Below, piece after piece: positions 1 through 7,876 of a DNA stretch of 42,317 nucleotides. How positions within the stretch are numbered: the stretch's first letter is position 1; every line of letters begins with the position of its first letter. A program made the translations under genes and the position numbers. Under the pieces are notes generated by a model. That model worked only from the letters and a program-made list of their open reading frames with translations, had not been told where the DNA came from and did no database searches. Location of the stretch: positions 1 to 42,317 of the forward strand of contig JASBSV010000082.1 of NCBI GenBank assembly GCA_030148745.1. Direction: 5' to 3'. The stretch comes from Paracoccaceae bacterium. Its GTDB lineage: Bacteria > Pseudomonadota > Alphaproteobacteria > Rhodobacterales > Rhodobacteraceae.

Positions 1-870
1 CACCATGCCCGAGCCCAGAATCTCCAGCCAGTCGTCGCCTTCGCCCACTTTCAGCGTTCCGCCCTCCCACGAACAGCGGATATCGACCTCGGCCGAGGGT
101 TCGGTAAAGGGAAAATGCGAGGCGCGAAAGCGCAGCTCGACCCCCTCGACCTCAAAAAACGCCTTTACGAATTCCTCAAGGCACCATTTGAGGTTGGCCA
201 TCGAGATATCCTTGTCCACCGCCAGACCTTCGACCTGATGGAACATCGGCGTATGGGTCTGGTCATAATCGGCGCGATAAACCCGCCCCGGCGCGATGAT
301 GCGGATGGGCGCGCCATGCGCCTCCATCGAGCGGATTTGCACCGGGCTGGTATGGGTGCGCAAGACGTTGGGCGGGCGATTATCGCCCTCGGCCCGGGCC
401 ATATAGAAGGTATCCATCTCGGCCCGCGCGGGATGGTGGCCGGGGATGTTCAGTGCGTCGAAATTATACCAGTCGCTGTCGATCTGCGGCCCTTCGGCCA
501 CCGAAAACCCCATATCGGCGAAAATCGCCGTCACCTCATCGGTGACCTGACTGATCGGGTGGATCGTGCCCATCGGGCGGCGACGCCCCGGCAAGGTCAC
601 ATCCAGCCATTCGCTGCGCAGCCGCTCGTCAAGCGCGGCATCCGCCAGAGCGGCCTTTTTGGCGGCAAGCGCCGAGTTGATCTCGTCCTTCAGGGCATTC
701 AGCGCCGGGCCGGCGACCTGACGCTCTTCAGGGCTCATCCGGCCCAGCTCGCGCATCTTCAGACTGACCTCGCCCTTTTTGCCCACGGCCTGAACCCGCA
801 GATCTTCCAGCGTGGCTTCGTCACCGGCGCCTGAAATCGCGGCCAAATATTTCTCTCGCAGATCGTCCAT
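1..870 (-). CDS. pheS: Phenylalanine--tRNA ligase alpha subunit, 3' end missing
   Basis: This gene encodes the catalytic alpha chain of the PheS2PheT2 synthetase, which charges tRNA-Phe in the cytoplasm. The visible 290 codons begin [11 protein letters not shown] and hold the N-terminal coiled-coil arm (residues 1 to about 85). The class II core follows, including the motif 2 region with [12 protein letters not shown]-type sequence ([14 protein letters not shown]) and later [12 protein letters not shown] and [11 protein letters not shown], all typical of PheS. The reading frame stays open to base 1, so the C-terminal part with motif 3 lies outside the window. It follows rpmI-rplT on the same strand, but a strong terminator separates it from rplT, so it probably has its own promoter in the gap upstream of it. 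The identification is secure; only the length is unknown. Confidence 0.97.
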   Translation of the reverse strand, partial: MDDLREKYLAAISGAGDEATLEDLRVQAVGKKGEVSLKMRELGRMSPEERQVAGPALNALKDEINSALAAKKAALADAALDERLRSEWLDVTLPGRRRPMGTIHPISQVTDEVTAIFADMGFSVAEGPQIDSDWYNFDALNIPGHHPARAEMDTFYMARAEGDNRPPNVLRTHTSPVQIRSMEAHGAPIRIIAPGRVYRADYDQTHTPMFHQVEGLAVDKDISMANLKWCLEEFVKAFFEVEGVELRFRASHFPFTEPSAEVDIRCSWEGGTLKVGEGDDWLEILGSGMV

Positions 871-970
871 CGTGGACCCCTTGGATCAGTTTGCATCCTG
901 CTATCACAGGCGTCGTTCAGTTCAAGGCCCCCGAAGGGACGGCGGGTACGGCGGCAGGGCCGCCCACCCC

Positions 971-1010
971 AAAACAAAAGAAGCCGCGAGACCCAAAGGT
1001 CCGCGGCTTC
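971..1010 (-). terminator. Rho-independent terminator after rplT
   Basis: Read on the minus strand, a GC-rich hairpin with arms GAAGCCGCG and CGCGGCTTC (980-988 and 1002-1010) carries an inner GACC/GGTC extension and is followed directly by CTTTTGTTTT. It starts about 26 bases after the rplT stop codon. This is the cleanest intrinsic terminator in the window, and it separates the ribosomal protein operon from pheS. Confidence 0.9.
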
Positions 1011-1036
1011 CCTGTAAGTTTAACCCGCTTTGGGGT

Positions 1037-1399
1037 TTACGCGAGCGCGGCCTTCGCTTTTTCAACGATGGCCCCGAATGCCTCGGGCTCATGTACGGCC
1101 AGATCGGCCAGAACCTTGCGGTCAACCTCGACACCGGCCAGCGCCAGACCATTGATGAAACGGCTGTATGTCAGCGCCTCATCATGGCCGCGAACGGCGG
1201 CGTTGATCCGCTGGATCCACAGTGCGCGGAAATTGCGCTTGCGCTGTTTGCGGTCACGGGTTGCGTATTGATTTGCCTTGTCGACGGCCTGAGTGGCGGT
1301 CTTGAAGGTGTTCTTGCGACGGCCGTAATAGCCTTTGGCGGCTTTGACGACCTTCTTGTGGCGGGCGTGGGTAACCTTGCCGCTGGTAACTCTCGACAT
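1037..1399 (-). CDS. rplT: 50S ribosomal protein L20
   Basis: L20 binds 23S rRNA early in large-subunit assembly. The 120-residue product starts [21 protein letters not shown] and contains the [11 protein letters not shown] segment and the basic N-terminal tail that defines the family; the length is normal. It lies 11 bases after the rpmI stop, so the two are translated from one message. In other bacteria L20 represses its own operon by binding the leader or the rpmI-rplT junction. I do not see a recognisable pseudoknot here and do not claim one. A strong terminator follows. infC, often the first gene of this operon, is absent from the local context. Confidence 0.98.
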   Translation of the reverse strand: MSRVTSGKVTHARHKKVVKAAKGYYGRRKNTFKTATQAVDKANQYATRDRKQRKRNFRALWIQRINAAVRGHDEALTYSRFINGLALAGVEVDRKVLADLAVHEPEAFGAIVEKAKAALA

Positions 1400-1410
1400 A
1401 TCAGGTCTCC

Positions 1411-1611
1411 TTAACGGTCGTAGGGCATGTAGCTCTTGACGATTTTCGCGTCAGGAGCGGAAAGCGTGGTGGTGCCACGCGCATCACGGATGAACTTCTT
1501 CGTCCGTTTGATCATACCGTGCCGTTTGCCAGCCTGTGCCGAAAGGACCTTGCCGGTCGCAGTGACCTTAAAGCGCTTCTTGGCGCTCGATTTGGTCTTC
1601 ATCTTGGGCAT
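1411..1611 (-). CDS. rpmI: 50S ribosomal protein L35
   Basis: A small basic large-subunit protein of 66 residues, starting [20 protein letters not shown] and containing the GKRHGM and [12 protein letters not shown] stretches typical of L35. A Shine-Dalgarno GAGGAGACGG lies just upstream of the ATG. It is the first gene of the rpmI-rplT pair. The 145 bases between it and the small membrane protein gene upstream should hold its promoter, but no convincing hexamers stand out there. Confidence 0.97.
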   Translation of the reverse strand: MPKMKTKSSAKKRFKVTATGKVLSAQAGKRHGMIKRTKKFIRDARGTTTLSAPDAKIVKSYMPYDR

Positions 1612-1756
1612 TTCCGTCTCCTCGTCTGTTCGAAGCGGTTATCGCGCGACTCGGCATGCCACTTAGGCCGGACGCACGGGGTTGAGGCGCGCCGTATACG
1701 CGTCATATGGCAGCATGACAAGACCCCAGTTGCCGCGCAGTGGCAAAAGCCGCGGG

Positions 1757-1981
1757 TCAGCGAATGATTTCCGCCGCCACGCGCAGAACAGCATAGGGAA
1801 TATCGCGCAGAGTATAGCCGCCCGGCTTGCGATCCATCGCATAGAGAACCAGCCCGCCGGCCAGCACAAGAAGGATGGCCGAGGCGCGCGGCGCACGTCC
1901 ATCGACAAAGGCGCCCACCGCGGCGGGTATCGCGAAAACGGCGATCAGCAATCCCGTGACAAGGAAGATATCTGTCGCCAT
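1757..1981 (-). CDS. Small two-helix membrane protein, unknown function
   Basis: A 74-residue protein starting MATDIFLVTGLLIAVFAIP. Two hydrophobic segments (about residues 4-24 and 34-48) are separated by a short polar loop with DGRAPR. The C-terminal part, GYTLRDIPYAVLRVAAEIIR, looks like an amphipathic helix. The gene begins seven bases after the pyk stop codon on the same strand, so it is probably co-transcribed with pyk and translationally coupled to it. I recognise it only as a conserved hypothetical of this bacterial group. It resembles no named family I can cite, and the link to pyruvate kinase is positional only. Confidence 0.8.
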   Translation of the reverse strand: MATDIFLVTGLLIAVFAIPAAVGAFVDGRAPRASAILLVLAGGLVLYAMDRKPGGYTLRDIPYAVLRVAAEIIR

Positions 1982-1988
1982 TTTTCTC

Positions 1989-3434
1989 CTATTCGGGTTC
2001 GCTTTTGTAAATCAGGCGCTCTTCGCAGGGCGCCACCCTGAGGATGTTCGTCGTTCCGGGCTGATTGAAGGGAACCCCGGCGGTCACAACGATCTGGTCG
2101 GTGGCATCGGCAAAACCGCCTTCGCGTGCCGCCCGGACCGCATTCACGACCGCCATCTTAAAGCGCGCGACCTCGCCTGTCATCACACAGTGCAGACCCC
2201 AAGAAAGACAAAGCCGCCGCGCGGTGTTCTGGATCGCCGTCATGCCGATGATCGGCACCCGTGGGCGTTCGCGCGCCACCAAAAGCGCGGTTGTTCCCGA
2301 CTGCGAAAAACAGCAGATCGCCTTGATATCCGTGGTTTCGGCAATTTCCCGCGCCGCCGAAACGATACCATCAGCCACGGTGGCCTTTTTGCCGGCGCGC
2401 GAGGCTTCGATCACCTCGCGATAGGTGGGGTCGGATTCCACTTCGCGGGCGACCGCGTCCATCGTCCTGACCGCCTCGACCGGGTAATTGCCCGCCGCCG
2501 ATTCCGCCGACAGCATGACGGCATCGGTCCCTTCATAGATCGCGGCCGCGACATCGGACACCTCGGCCCGGGTGGGCATCGGGCTTTCGATCATGCTTTC
2601 CAGCATCTGGGTGGCCACGATCACCGGCTTGGCAGCGGCGCGGCACCCGCGCACAAGGCGTTTCTGGATCGGCGGCACATTCTGAACCGGAAGCTCGACC
2701 CCCAGATCGCCGCGCGCAACCATGATCCCGTCGGACACTTTGAGAATTTCGTCAAAAGATTTTACTGCGGCGGGTTTTTCGATTTTCGACATGATCGCCG
2801 CCCGGCCCTTGGTCAGGACCCGCGCCTCCTCCACATCTTCGGCGCGCTGAACGAAAGACAGCGCCAGCCAGTCAACGCCCAGCTCGCAAACAAACTCAAG
2901 ATCCGCGCGGTCCTTTTCCGACAGCGCATTCAACGGCAGAACCACATCGGGCACGTTCACACCCTTGCGGTTGGAAATCGTGCCGCCCACGACGACCGTA
3001 CAATTGGCATAATCGGCGCCGCAGTCTTCGACCTTGAGACGGATCTTTCCATCGTTCACCAAAAGGGTGGAGCCGACTTCCAGCGCTGCGAAAATCTCGG
3101 GATGCGGCAATTGCACGCGACTGGAATCGCCCTTTTTGTCGCTCAGATCGAGACGAAAGCTCTGTCCGGGGACCAGTTCTTCCTCTTCGCTGGCAAAGGC
3201 CCCGACCCTGAGTTTCGGGCCCTGAAGATCGGCCAGAATGGCAATCGGGCGGCCCATATCGGTTTCGACCTGACGGATGATCCGGTGCCTTTCGCGGATT
3301 TCGTCATGGCCGCCATGCGACATATTCAGTCGGAAAACATCGGCTCCGGCCTCGAAAAGCGCGCGGATGGTATCGTAATCATTGGAAGCGGGACCCAGAG
3401 TGGCCACGATCTTGACATTGCGGAGGCGTCTCAT
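1989..3434 (-). CDS. pyk: Pyruvate kinase
   Basis: Pyruvate kinase converts phosphoenolpyruvate and ADP to pyruvate and ATP, the last step of glycolysis, in the cytoplasm. The 481-residue product opens with VKIVATLGPAS, followed by the substrate-binding FRLNMSHG segment (residues 34-41). The B domain sits near residues 70-170, and the metal and catalytic region includes SKIEKPAAV and VARGDLGVELP. The signature ATQMLESMIESP and the GTDAVMLSAESA motif close the barrel, and a normal C-terminal regulatory domain follows. The length is typical of the bacterial enzyme. It is divergent from the amidohydrolase gene at 3567, with a 132-base shared upstream region. Confidence 0.97.
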   Translation of the reverse strand: MRRLRNVKIVATLGPASNDYDTIRALFEAGADVFRLNMSHGGHDEIRERHRIIRQVETDMGRPIAILADLQGPKLRVGAFASEEEELVPGQSFRLDLSDKKGDSSRVQLPHPEIFAALEVGSTLLVNDGKIRLKVEDCGADYANCTVVVGGTISNRKGVNVPDVVLPLNALSEKDRADLEFVCELGVDWLALSFVQRAEDVEEARVLTKGRAAIMSKIEKPAAVKSFDEILKVSDGIMVARGDLGVELPVQNVPPIQKRLVRGCRAAAKPVIVATQMLESMIESPMPTRAEVSDVAAAIYEGTDAVMLSAESAAGNYPVEAVRTMDAVAREVESDPTYREVIEASRAGKKATVADGIVSAAREIAETTDIKAICCFSQSGTTALLVARERPRVPIIGMTAIQNTARRLCLSWGLHCVMTGEVARFKMAVVNAVRAAREGGFADATDQIVVTAGVPFNQPGTTNILRVAPCEERLIYKSEPE

Positions 3435-3566
3435 ACCTCTATCCTATCTGTTTTTCTGCTTATGTTAGCGGTCACATTCCATATGGCCGAATTTACAGCA
3501 ACTGACAACTGGCGCTCGTCTCAAAGCTGGTCTAGGCACGGGCGATATCACAAAGAACACGGCTCG

Positions 3567-4331
3567 ATGACAGATACCCCGTTCAAGATTACCGGCGCCG
3601 AGCGCGAGGGCCCGTGGCTGATCGCCTGTGATCACGCCTCCAACCGGGTGCCGCCAGAAATCGGCGGCGGCTCTCTGGGGCTGCCAGAGGCCGAGATGGG
3701 CCGCCATATCGCCTATGACATTGGCGCCGAAGGCGTCTCGCTGCGTCTGGGAGAGCTTCTGAACGCGCCGGTCATCGCCTCGCGGTTTTCGCGGCTGGTG
3801 ATCGATCCCAATCGCGGCGAAGATGACCCGACGCTGATCATGAAGCTTTATGACGGCACGATCATCCCGCAAAACCGTCATATCGGCCCAGCCGAGCGGG
3901 AGCGGCGGCTGAACGCCTATTACCGCCCCTACCATGAGGCCTATGCCGCGCTGGCGGCCCGGCGGCGCGATCCGATCATCGTGGCGATCCACAGCTTTAC
4001 ACCGCGCCTGCGCGCAGGCGCGCCGCGCCCATGGCAGATCGGCATTCTATCGGCGGCGGACCGGCGCTTTGCCGATCCTCTGCTCAGGCGCCTTTACCGC
4101 GAGAGCGATCTGACCGTCGGCGATAACGAGCCCTATATGGGCCATCTGCCGGGCGATGCGATCGACCGCCACGCCCTGCGCTGCGGCCGCCAGAACGCGT
4201 TGATCGAGCTGCGCCACGATCTGATCGCCGATGCGGCCGGACAGGCCGCCTGGGCCGAGCGGCTTGCGCCGATCCTTGACGAAGTGCGGCGCGAGTTGCA
4301 CCTTGAGACAAAGGAGATTTCCCATGGATGA
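3567..4331 (+). CDS. N-formylglutamate amidohydrolase family protein
   Basis: The 254-residue product belongs to the FGase family (PF05013), zinc-type hydrolases that remove the acyl group from N-formylglutamate and related N-acyl amino acids. Family landmarks are ACDHASNRVP near the N terminus, a SRFSRLVIDPNR segment, VAIHSFTP, and the late DNEPY with RHALRCGRQNALIELR. The start MTDTPFKITGAE is chosen because everything upstream in this frame is antisense to pyk. The 3' end overlaps the DUF1244 gene by eight bases, so the two form an operon. HutG-type histidine degradation genes are absent nearby. The adjacent convergent operon acts on N-acetyl-glutamate, so the physiological substrate could be an N-acyl-glutamate other than the formyl form; that is inference. 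Confidence 0.9.
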   Translation: MTDTPFKITGAEREGPWLIACDHASNRVPPEIGGGSLGLPEAEMGRHIAYDIGAEGVSLRLGELLNAPVIASRFSRLVIDPNRGEDDPTLIMKLYDGTIIPQNRHIGPAERERRLNAYYRPYHEAYAALAARRRDPIIVAIHSFTPRLRAGAPRPWQIGILSAADRRFADPLLRRLYRESDLTVGDNEPYMGHLPGDAIDRHALRCGRQNALIELRHDLIADAAGQAAWAERLAPILDEVRRELHLETKEISHG

Positions 4332-4614
4332 GCAGACCCGAACCGAACTTGAGGCCGCCGCCTTCCGCAGGCTGCGCGACCACCTTGCCGCGCGCACGGA
4401 TGTTCAGAACATCGATCTGATGAACCTTGGCGGGTTTTGTCGCAACTGCCTGTCCCGCTGGTATCAGGAAGCGGCCGCCGAACGTGGCATCGAGATGACC
4501 AAGGATGAGGGCCGCGAGGCGGTCTATGGCATGCCCTATTCGGAGTGGAAGGACAAATACCAGACCGAAGCCACCGAGGCGCAGAAAGAGGCGTTCAAGA
4601 CCAGCCACGGTTAG
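4324..4614 (+). CDS. DUF1244 family protein
   Basis: A 96-residue soluble protein starting MDEQTRTELEAAAFRRL. The conserved core includes HLAARTDVQNIDLMNL, GGFCRNCLSRWYQEAA and AVYGMPYSEWKDKYQ, which I recognise as the small alphaproteobacterial DUF1244 (SMc04008-like) family of unknown function. The two cysteines in FCRNC and the GMPYxEWK motif are its most striking features. A strong ribosome binding site, AAGGAGAT, lies inside the end of the upstream amidohydrolase gene and fixes this start; the genes overlap by eight bases. No function is assigned. The cysteine pair suggests metal or redox chemistry only as speculation. Confidence 0.9.
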   Translation: MDEQTRTELEAAAFRRLRDHLAARTDVQNIDLMNLGGFCRNCLSRWYQEAAAERGIEMTKDEGREAVYGMPYSEWKDKYQTEATEAQKEAFKTSHG

Positions 4615-4685
4615 GCCCGGGCGCGCCATCCATAAGGCGGCGGCGGGCCCTGAGCCGGGATCTGGATATTTTTGCCAAATGGAAG

Positions 4686-5540
4686 TCAGATGGCGGTTTT
4701 AAGACTTTCGTCGAGATAAATCTCGCGCAGGCGCCGGGCAACCGGGCCCGGGGCGCCATCGCCCAGCGGGGTTTCGTCGATGCTGACCACAGGCATCACG
4801 AAAGTTGAGGCCGAGGTGATAAATGCCTCATCCGCCTGTTTGGCCTCTTCGATCGTGAAGGGGCGTTCTTCAACCACCATCTGCGCCTCTTTGGCAAAGC
4901 GCAGGACGGCGGCGCGGGTGATGCCATGCAGAATATCGCTGGACAATTCGCGGGTGATGATTTTGCCGCCCTTGACGATATAGGCGTTGTTTGAGGTGCC
5001 TTCGGTGACATGGCCGTCTTCGACCAGCCAGGCGTCGTCGGCGCCCGCCTTTTTTGCCGCCATTTTGCCCATCGAGGGATAAAGCAGCTGAACGGTCTTG
5101 ATGTCGCGCCGGGCCCAGCGCTGATCTTCGATCGAGATGACCTTGAGCCCGACCGAGGCGGCCGGATTGTCGCGCAGGCCCGGTTTGGCCTGTGTGAACA
5201 GCACGATGGTCGGGGCGGTATCCTTGGGATAGGCAAAATCGCGGTCGGCGGCGCCGCGGGTGATCTGAAGATAGACGAGCCCCTCGTCGATCTCATTGAC
5301 CGAAACAAGTTCGCGGTGGATCGCCAGCAGTTCGTCCTCGGTGACGGGGCTGTCCATCTCAAGCTCGGACAGGGAGCGGGCGAGCCTTTTGGCGTGGCCG
5401 GCGAAATCCAGAAGTTTGCCGCCGATCACCGACGTGACCTCATAGACGCCATCGGCAAAAAGGAAACCGCGGTCGAATATTGAAACCTTCGCCTCCTCTT
5501 CGGGCAGATACTCTCCGTTCACGAAAACTGTGCGGCTCAT
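4686..5540 (-). CDS. dat: D-amino-acid transaminase (class IV aminotransferase)
   Basis: A PLP enzyme that transfers the amino group between D-amino acids and 2-oxo acids (D-alanine + 2-oxoglutarate to pyruvate + D-glutamate, or the reverse). The 284-residue protein shows SIFDRGFLFADGVYEVT (about 20-36), Lys148 in DIKTVQLL as the Schiff-base lysine, and Glu180 in VTEGTSNNAY. The 32-residue spacing matches Lys145/Glu177 of the Bacillus D-amino acid transaminase, which favours this over branched-chain aminotransferase. The start MSRTVFVNGEYLP is preceded by GGAGAGACAAG; the ATG 18 codons upstream lies inside dgcA. It is the last gene of dgcN-dgcA-dat, ten bases after dgcA. Confidence 0.9.
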   Translation of the reverse strand: MSRTVFVNGEYLPEEEAKVSIFDRGFLFADGVYEVTSVIGGKLLDFAGHAKRLARSLSELEMDSPVTEDELLAIHRELVSVNEIDEGLVYLQITRGAADRDFAYPKDTAPTIVLFTQAKPGLRDNPAASVGLKVISIEDQRWARRDIKTVQLLYPSMGKMAAKKAGADDAWLVEDGHVTEGTSNNAYIVKGGKIITRELSSDILHGITRAAVLRFAKEAQMVVEERPFTIEEAKQADEAFITSASTFVMPVVSIDETPLGDGAPGPVARRLREIYLDESLKTAI

Positions 5541-5550
5541 CTTGTCTCTC

Positions 5551-6516
5551 CTATCCCCAGAGTGCCGCCTGTGGCGGATGCACCCCGGCGTCATCGAATT
5601 TCAGCGGTGTGCCGCGGTCTTCGGCCAGAAGAAGCGGGCCGTCAAGGTCTGTTACCAGCGCGCCCTGCGCAACCAGAACCGCGGGCGCCATCGCCAGAGA
5701 GGTGCCCACCATGCAGCCGACCATCACGCCGTAGCCCTCGGCGAGGGCGGCGGATTTCAGGGCCAAGGCCTCGGTCAGGCCACCAGTCTTGTCCAGTTTG
5801 ATGTTCACCACGTCGTATTTGCCGCGCAGATCCGGCAGCGAGGCGCGATCATGCGCGGCCTCATCGGCGCAGACCGGAAGCGGGCGGGCGATTTCGGCCA
5901 GAAGGTCGTCATCGCCGGCCGGCAACGGCTGTTCGACCAGCGCCACGCCAAGGCGCAGAAGATGCGGGGCCAGATCGCTGTAGACCTCGGCGTTCCAGCC
6001 TTCGTTGGCATCGACGATAATGCGGGCATCGGGGGCGCCTTCGCGGACCGCCTGCAGGCGCGCCATATCGTCGGGCGTGCCCAGTTTGATCTTGAGCAGG
6101 GGCCGGTGGCGATGCCGGGCCGCCGCCGCTCGCATGTTTTCAGGCGTATCGAGTGACAGGGTATAGGCGGTAATCTCGGGGCCCGGGCGGGGCAGGCCGG
6201 CCAGTTGCCAGACCCGGCGCCCGGTGGATTTCGCCTCAAGATCCCAAAGCGCGCAGTCCACCGCGTTACGCGCGGCCCCGGCGGGCAGGACATCGGCCAG
6301 TTGCGCGCGGTCGGTCACATTGCCCAGAGCTTCGATCTGTGCCGCCACCGAGGCCAGCGTTTCACCATAGCGGGCGTAGGGCACGCATTCGCCCCAGCCG
6401 GTCACGCCCTGATCCGTGATGCGGACGGTCAGGACATCTGCCTGGCTGCGCGAGCCGCGTGAGATGGTAAAGACCTCGGCCAGTTTGAAGCTCTCATGTG
6501 TGACGCTGATTTCCAT
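5551..6516 (-). CDS. dgcA: N-acetyl-D-glutamate racemase, enolase superfamily
   Basis: A member of the mandelate racemase/muconate lactonising group, 321 residues. The KIK lysine pair is at 142 and 144, the metal ligands lie in VDANEGW (Asp169), VEQPLP (Glu195) and ADEAAHD (Asp218/Glu219), and the opposite base is Lys240 in VNIKLDKTGG. This is the layout of the dipeptide-epimerase branch. Because it sits directly after a DUF1611 gene, the better name is DgcA, which racemises N-acetyl-D-glutamate to the L form in the D-glutamate pathway described in marine proteobacteria. L-Ala-D/L-Glu epimerase is the alternative. The start MEISVTHESF fits the family; an in-frame ATG six codons upstream is less likely. 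Confidence 0.85.
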   Translation of the reverse strand: MEISVTHESFKLAEVFTISRGSRSQADVLTVRITDQGVTGWGECVPYARYGETLASVAAQIEALGNVTDRAQLADVLPAGAARNAVDCALWDLEAKSTGRRVWQLAGLPRPGPEITAYTLSLDTPENMRAAAARHRHRPLLKIKLGTPDDMARLQAVREGAPDARIIVDANEGWNAEVYSDLAPHLLRLGVALVEQPLPAGDDDLLAEIARPLPVCADEAAHDRASLPDLRGKYDVVNIKLDKTGGLTEALALKSAALAEGYGVMVGCMVGTSLAMAPAVLVAQGALVTDLDGPLLLAEDRGTPLKFDDAGVHPPQAALWG

Positions 6517-6573
6517 ATCCGTTTCCCTAATCAAACCCGGCCCTGCAGCAGCCTTTTACAGTGGCCCGCCCGA

Positions 6574-7578
6574 TCAGCCCAGTGCGACAAGCGCATCGAC
6601 CAGCCGGCCGGCGCCGTCGCGGAACGGATCCACCGCCGGCAGACCCATCTGCGCCTCGACCCTGGCCAGATAGGCGGCGGCGTCTTCGCTGGGCAGATGC
6701 TGGGTATTGACCGAAATTCCGACCACCTGACAGCCCGGGTTGGCAACCTGCGCCAGGGTCAGGGCCGTGTCGCGCAGTTTTTCCAGCGAGGGAAGATCAT
6801 AACCCAGCAGGCCGCGCATATGGATTCGGGTCGGCTCATGCGCGAGGATCAGCGCGTCGGGCTGCCCCCCATGGACCAGCGCCATGGTCACCCCGGAATA
6901 AGAGACGTGGAACAAGCTGCCCTGCCCTTCGATCATGTCCCAGTGATCGTCGTCATTGTCGGGGGTAAGCCATTCGACCGAGCCGGCCATGAAATCGGCA
7001 ACCACGGCATCAAGCGGCACGCCGCCGCCGGTGATCAGAATTCCGGTCTGGCCGGTGGCGCGAAAGGTGGATTTCAATCCGCGCGCGCGCATATCGGCAT
7101 CCATCGCCAGGGCGGTATACATCTTGCCCACCGAACAATCGGTGCCAACGGCCAGACACCGCTTGCCCCGGCGCTTGACGCCGCTTGCAATCGGATAGCT
7201 GACCGAAGGGACACGCACATCGTGAAGCTGCCGGTCGTAAAGCGCCGCCGCGGCGACGAGATCGGGTTCGTCCTGCAGCAGATTATGCAGCCCGCTTGCG
7301 ATGTCATAGCCCATCGCCAAAGCGTCGCGCAGAACCGATTTCCAGCTTTCAGAGATAACACCACCGCGGTTGGCAACACCGATGACAAGGGTCTGGGCCC
7401 CTGCCGCGCGCCCCTCTGCCAATCGCATCTCAGTAAGTCCCAGATCGGCGCCGCAGCCTTTCAGGCGAAGCTGGCCCAGCGCAAATTCGGGGCGCCAGTC
7501 CTTGATGCCCTGCGCGACCTTGGCGGCAAGCTGATCCGGCGCATCGCCGAGAAAAAGCAGATATGGGGTCTTGATCAC
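6574..7578 (-). CDS. dgcN: D-glutamate N-acetyltransferase, DUF1611 family
   Basis: A 334-residue protein of the DUF1611 family, renamed DgcN after the demonstration that it acetylates D-glutamate, ahead of DgcA. A Rossmann-like N-terminal domain (about 1-125, with LVIGVANRGG) is followed by a P-loop domain whose GTDCSVGK motif lies at residues 145-152. A conserved tail contains GGQPDALILAHEP. The start is a GTG (MIKTPYLLFLG) with GGAGGT seven bases upstream. Upstream in-frame ATGs would add a basic, non-conserved tail and lack a ribosome site. It is the first gene of the operon, 57 bases before dgcA. The function is by family knowledge, not by the sequence alone. Confidence 0.86.
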   Translation of the reverse strand: MIKTPYLLFLGDAPDQLAAKVAQGIKDWRPEFALGQLRLKGCGADLGLTEMRLAEGRAAGAQTLVIGVANRGGVISESWKSVLRDALAMGYDIASGLHNLLQDEPDLVAAAALYDRQLHDVRVPSVSYPIASGVKRRGKRCLAVGTDCSVGKMYTALAMDADMRARGLKSTFRATGQTGILITGGGVPLDAVVADFMAGSVEWLTPDNDDDHWDMIEGQGSLFHVSYSGVTMALVHGGQPDALILAHEPTRIHMRGLLGYDLPSLEKLRDTALTLAQVANPGCQVVGISVNTQHLPSEDAAAYLARVEAQMGLPAVDPFRDGAGRLVDALVALG

Positions 7579-7876
7579 GGCGCATACCTCCGTCCGGAAA
7601 CTGAATTTCGCGGCAGTATAGTAAGTGGGGCGGAAATATTTTCGCGATTTCGGCGGGTATTTGAACATTTGGCGCAAGATTATTCGACGATATTATAAAT
7701 TCTTAGCGATAACTTCTTCCATTGCTTCCCCATGCGCCGATTTATGTTTTTGAGTCAGAGGCCCGGCAAACAGCGGCCCGGTGGTTTGCTGCAGCTGCAA
7801 AATGGCGCTTGCGGTGAATTGCGCAATAATCTAATCCCAGACCGACCCCCAGAGACACATCATTGCGAGACCCATC
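7579..7876. promoter_or_regulatory. AT-rich divergent regulatory region between dgcN and mcl1
   Basis: The 298-base gap is distinctly AT-rich around 7600-7740 and contains TATAAT-like sequence in both directions near 7690, so both divergent promoters should lie here. Closer to mcl1 there are two TTGC-based symmetric elements: TTTGCTGCAGCTGCAAA at 7785-7801, and ATTGCGCAAT at 7818-7827 with a second TTGC half-site at 7809-7812. Regulators of the ScfR family (RamB, PccR) that control acyl-CoA and ethylmalonyl-CoA genes bind TTTGCAAA-like sequences, so these are operator candidates for mcl1. No gene is visible. Confidence 0.45.

Noticed and set aside
3480-3508. TTGTCA...CATATG as a pyk promoter
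   Set aside because: The -35 is good and the spacer is 17 bases, but the -10 matches the consensus at only three of six positions.
1875-3566. Long plus-strand open frame running into the amidohydrolase gene
   Set aside because: It is antisense to pyk and encodes an Arg/His-rich sequence typical of a shadow frame in high-GC DNA; the real gene begins at 3567.
6496-7698. 400-codon plus-strand open frame
   Set aside because: It is fully antisense to dgcN, has no family resemblance and no ribosome binding site, and dgcN has clear motifs.
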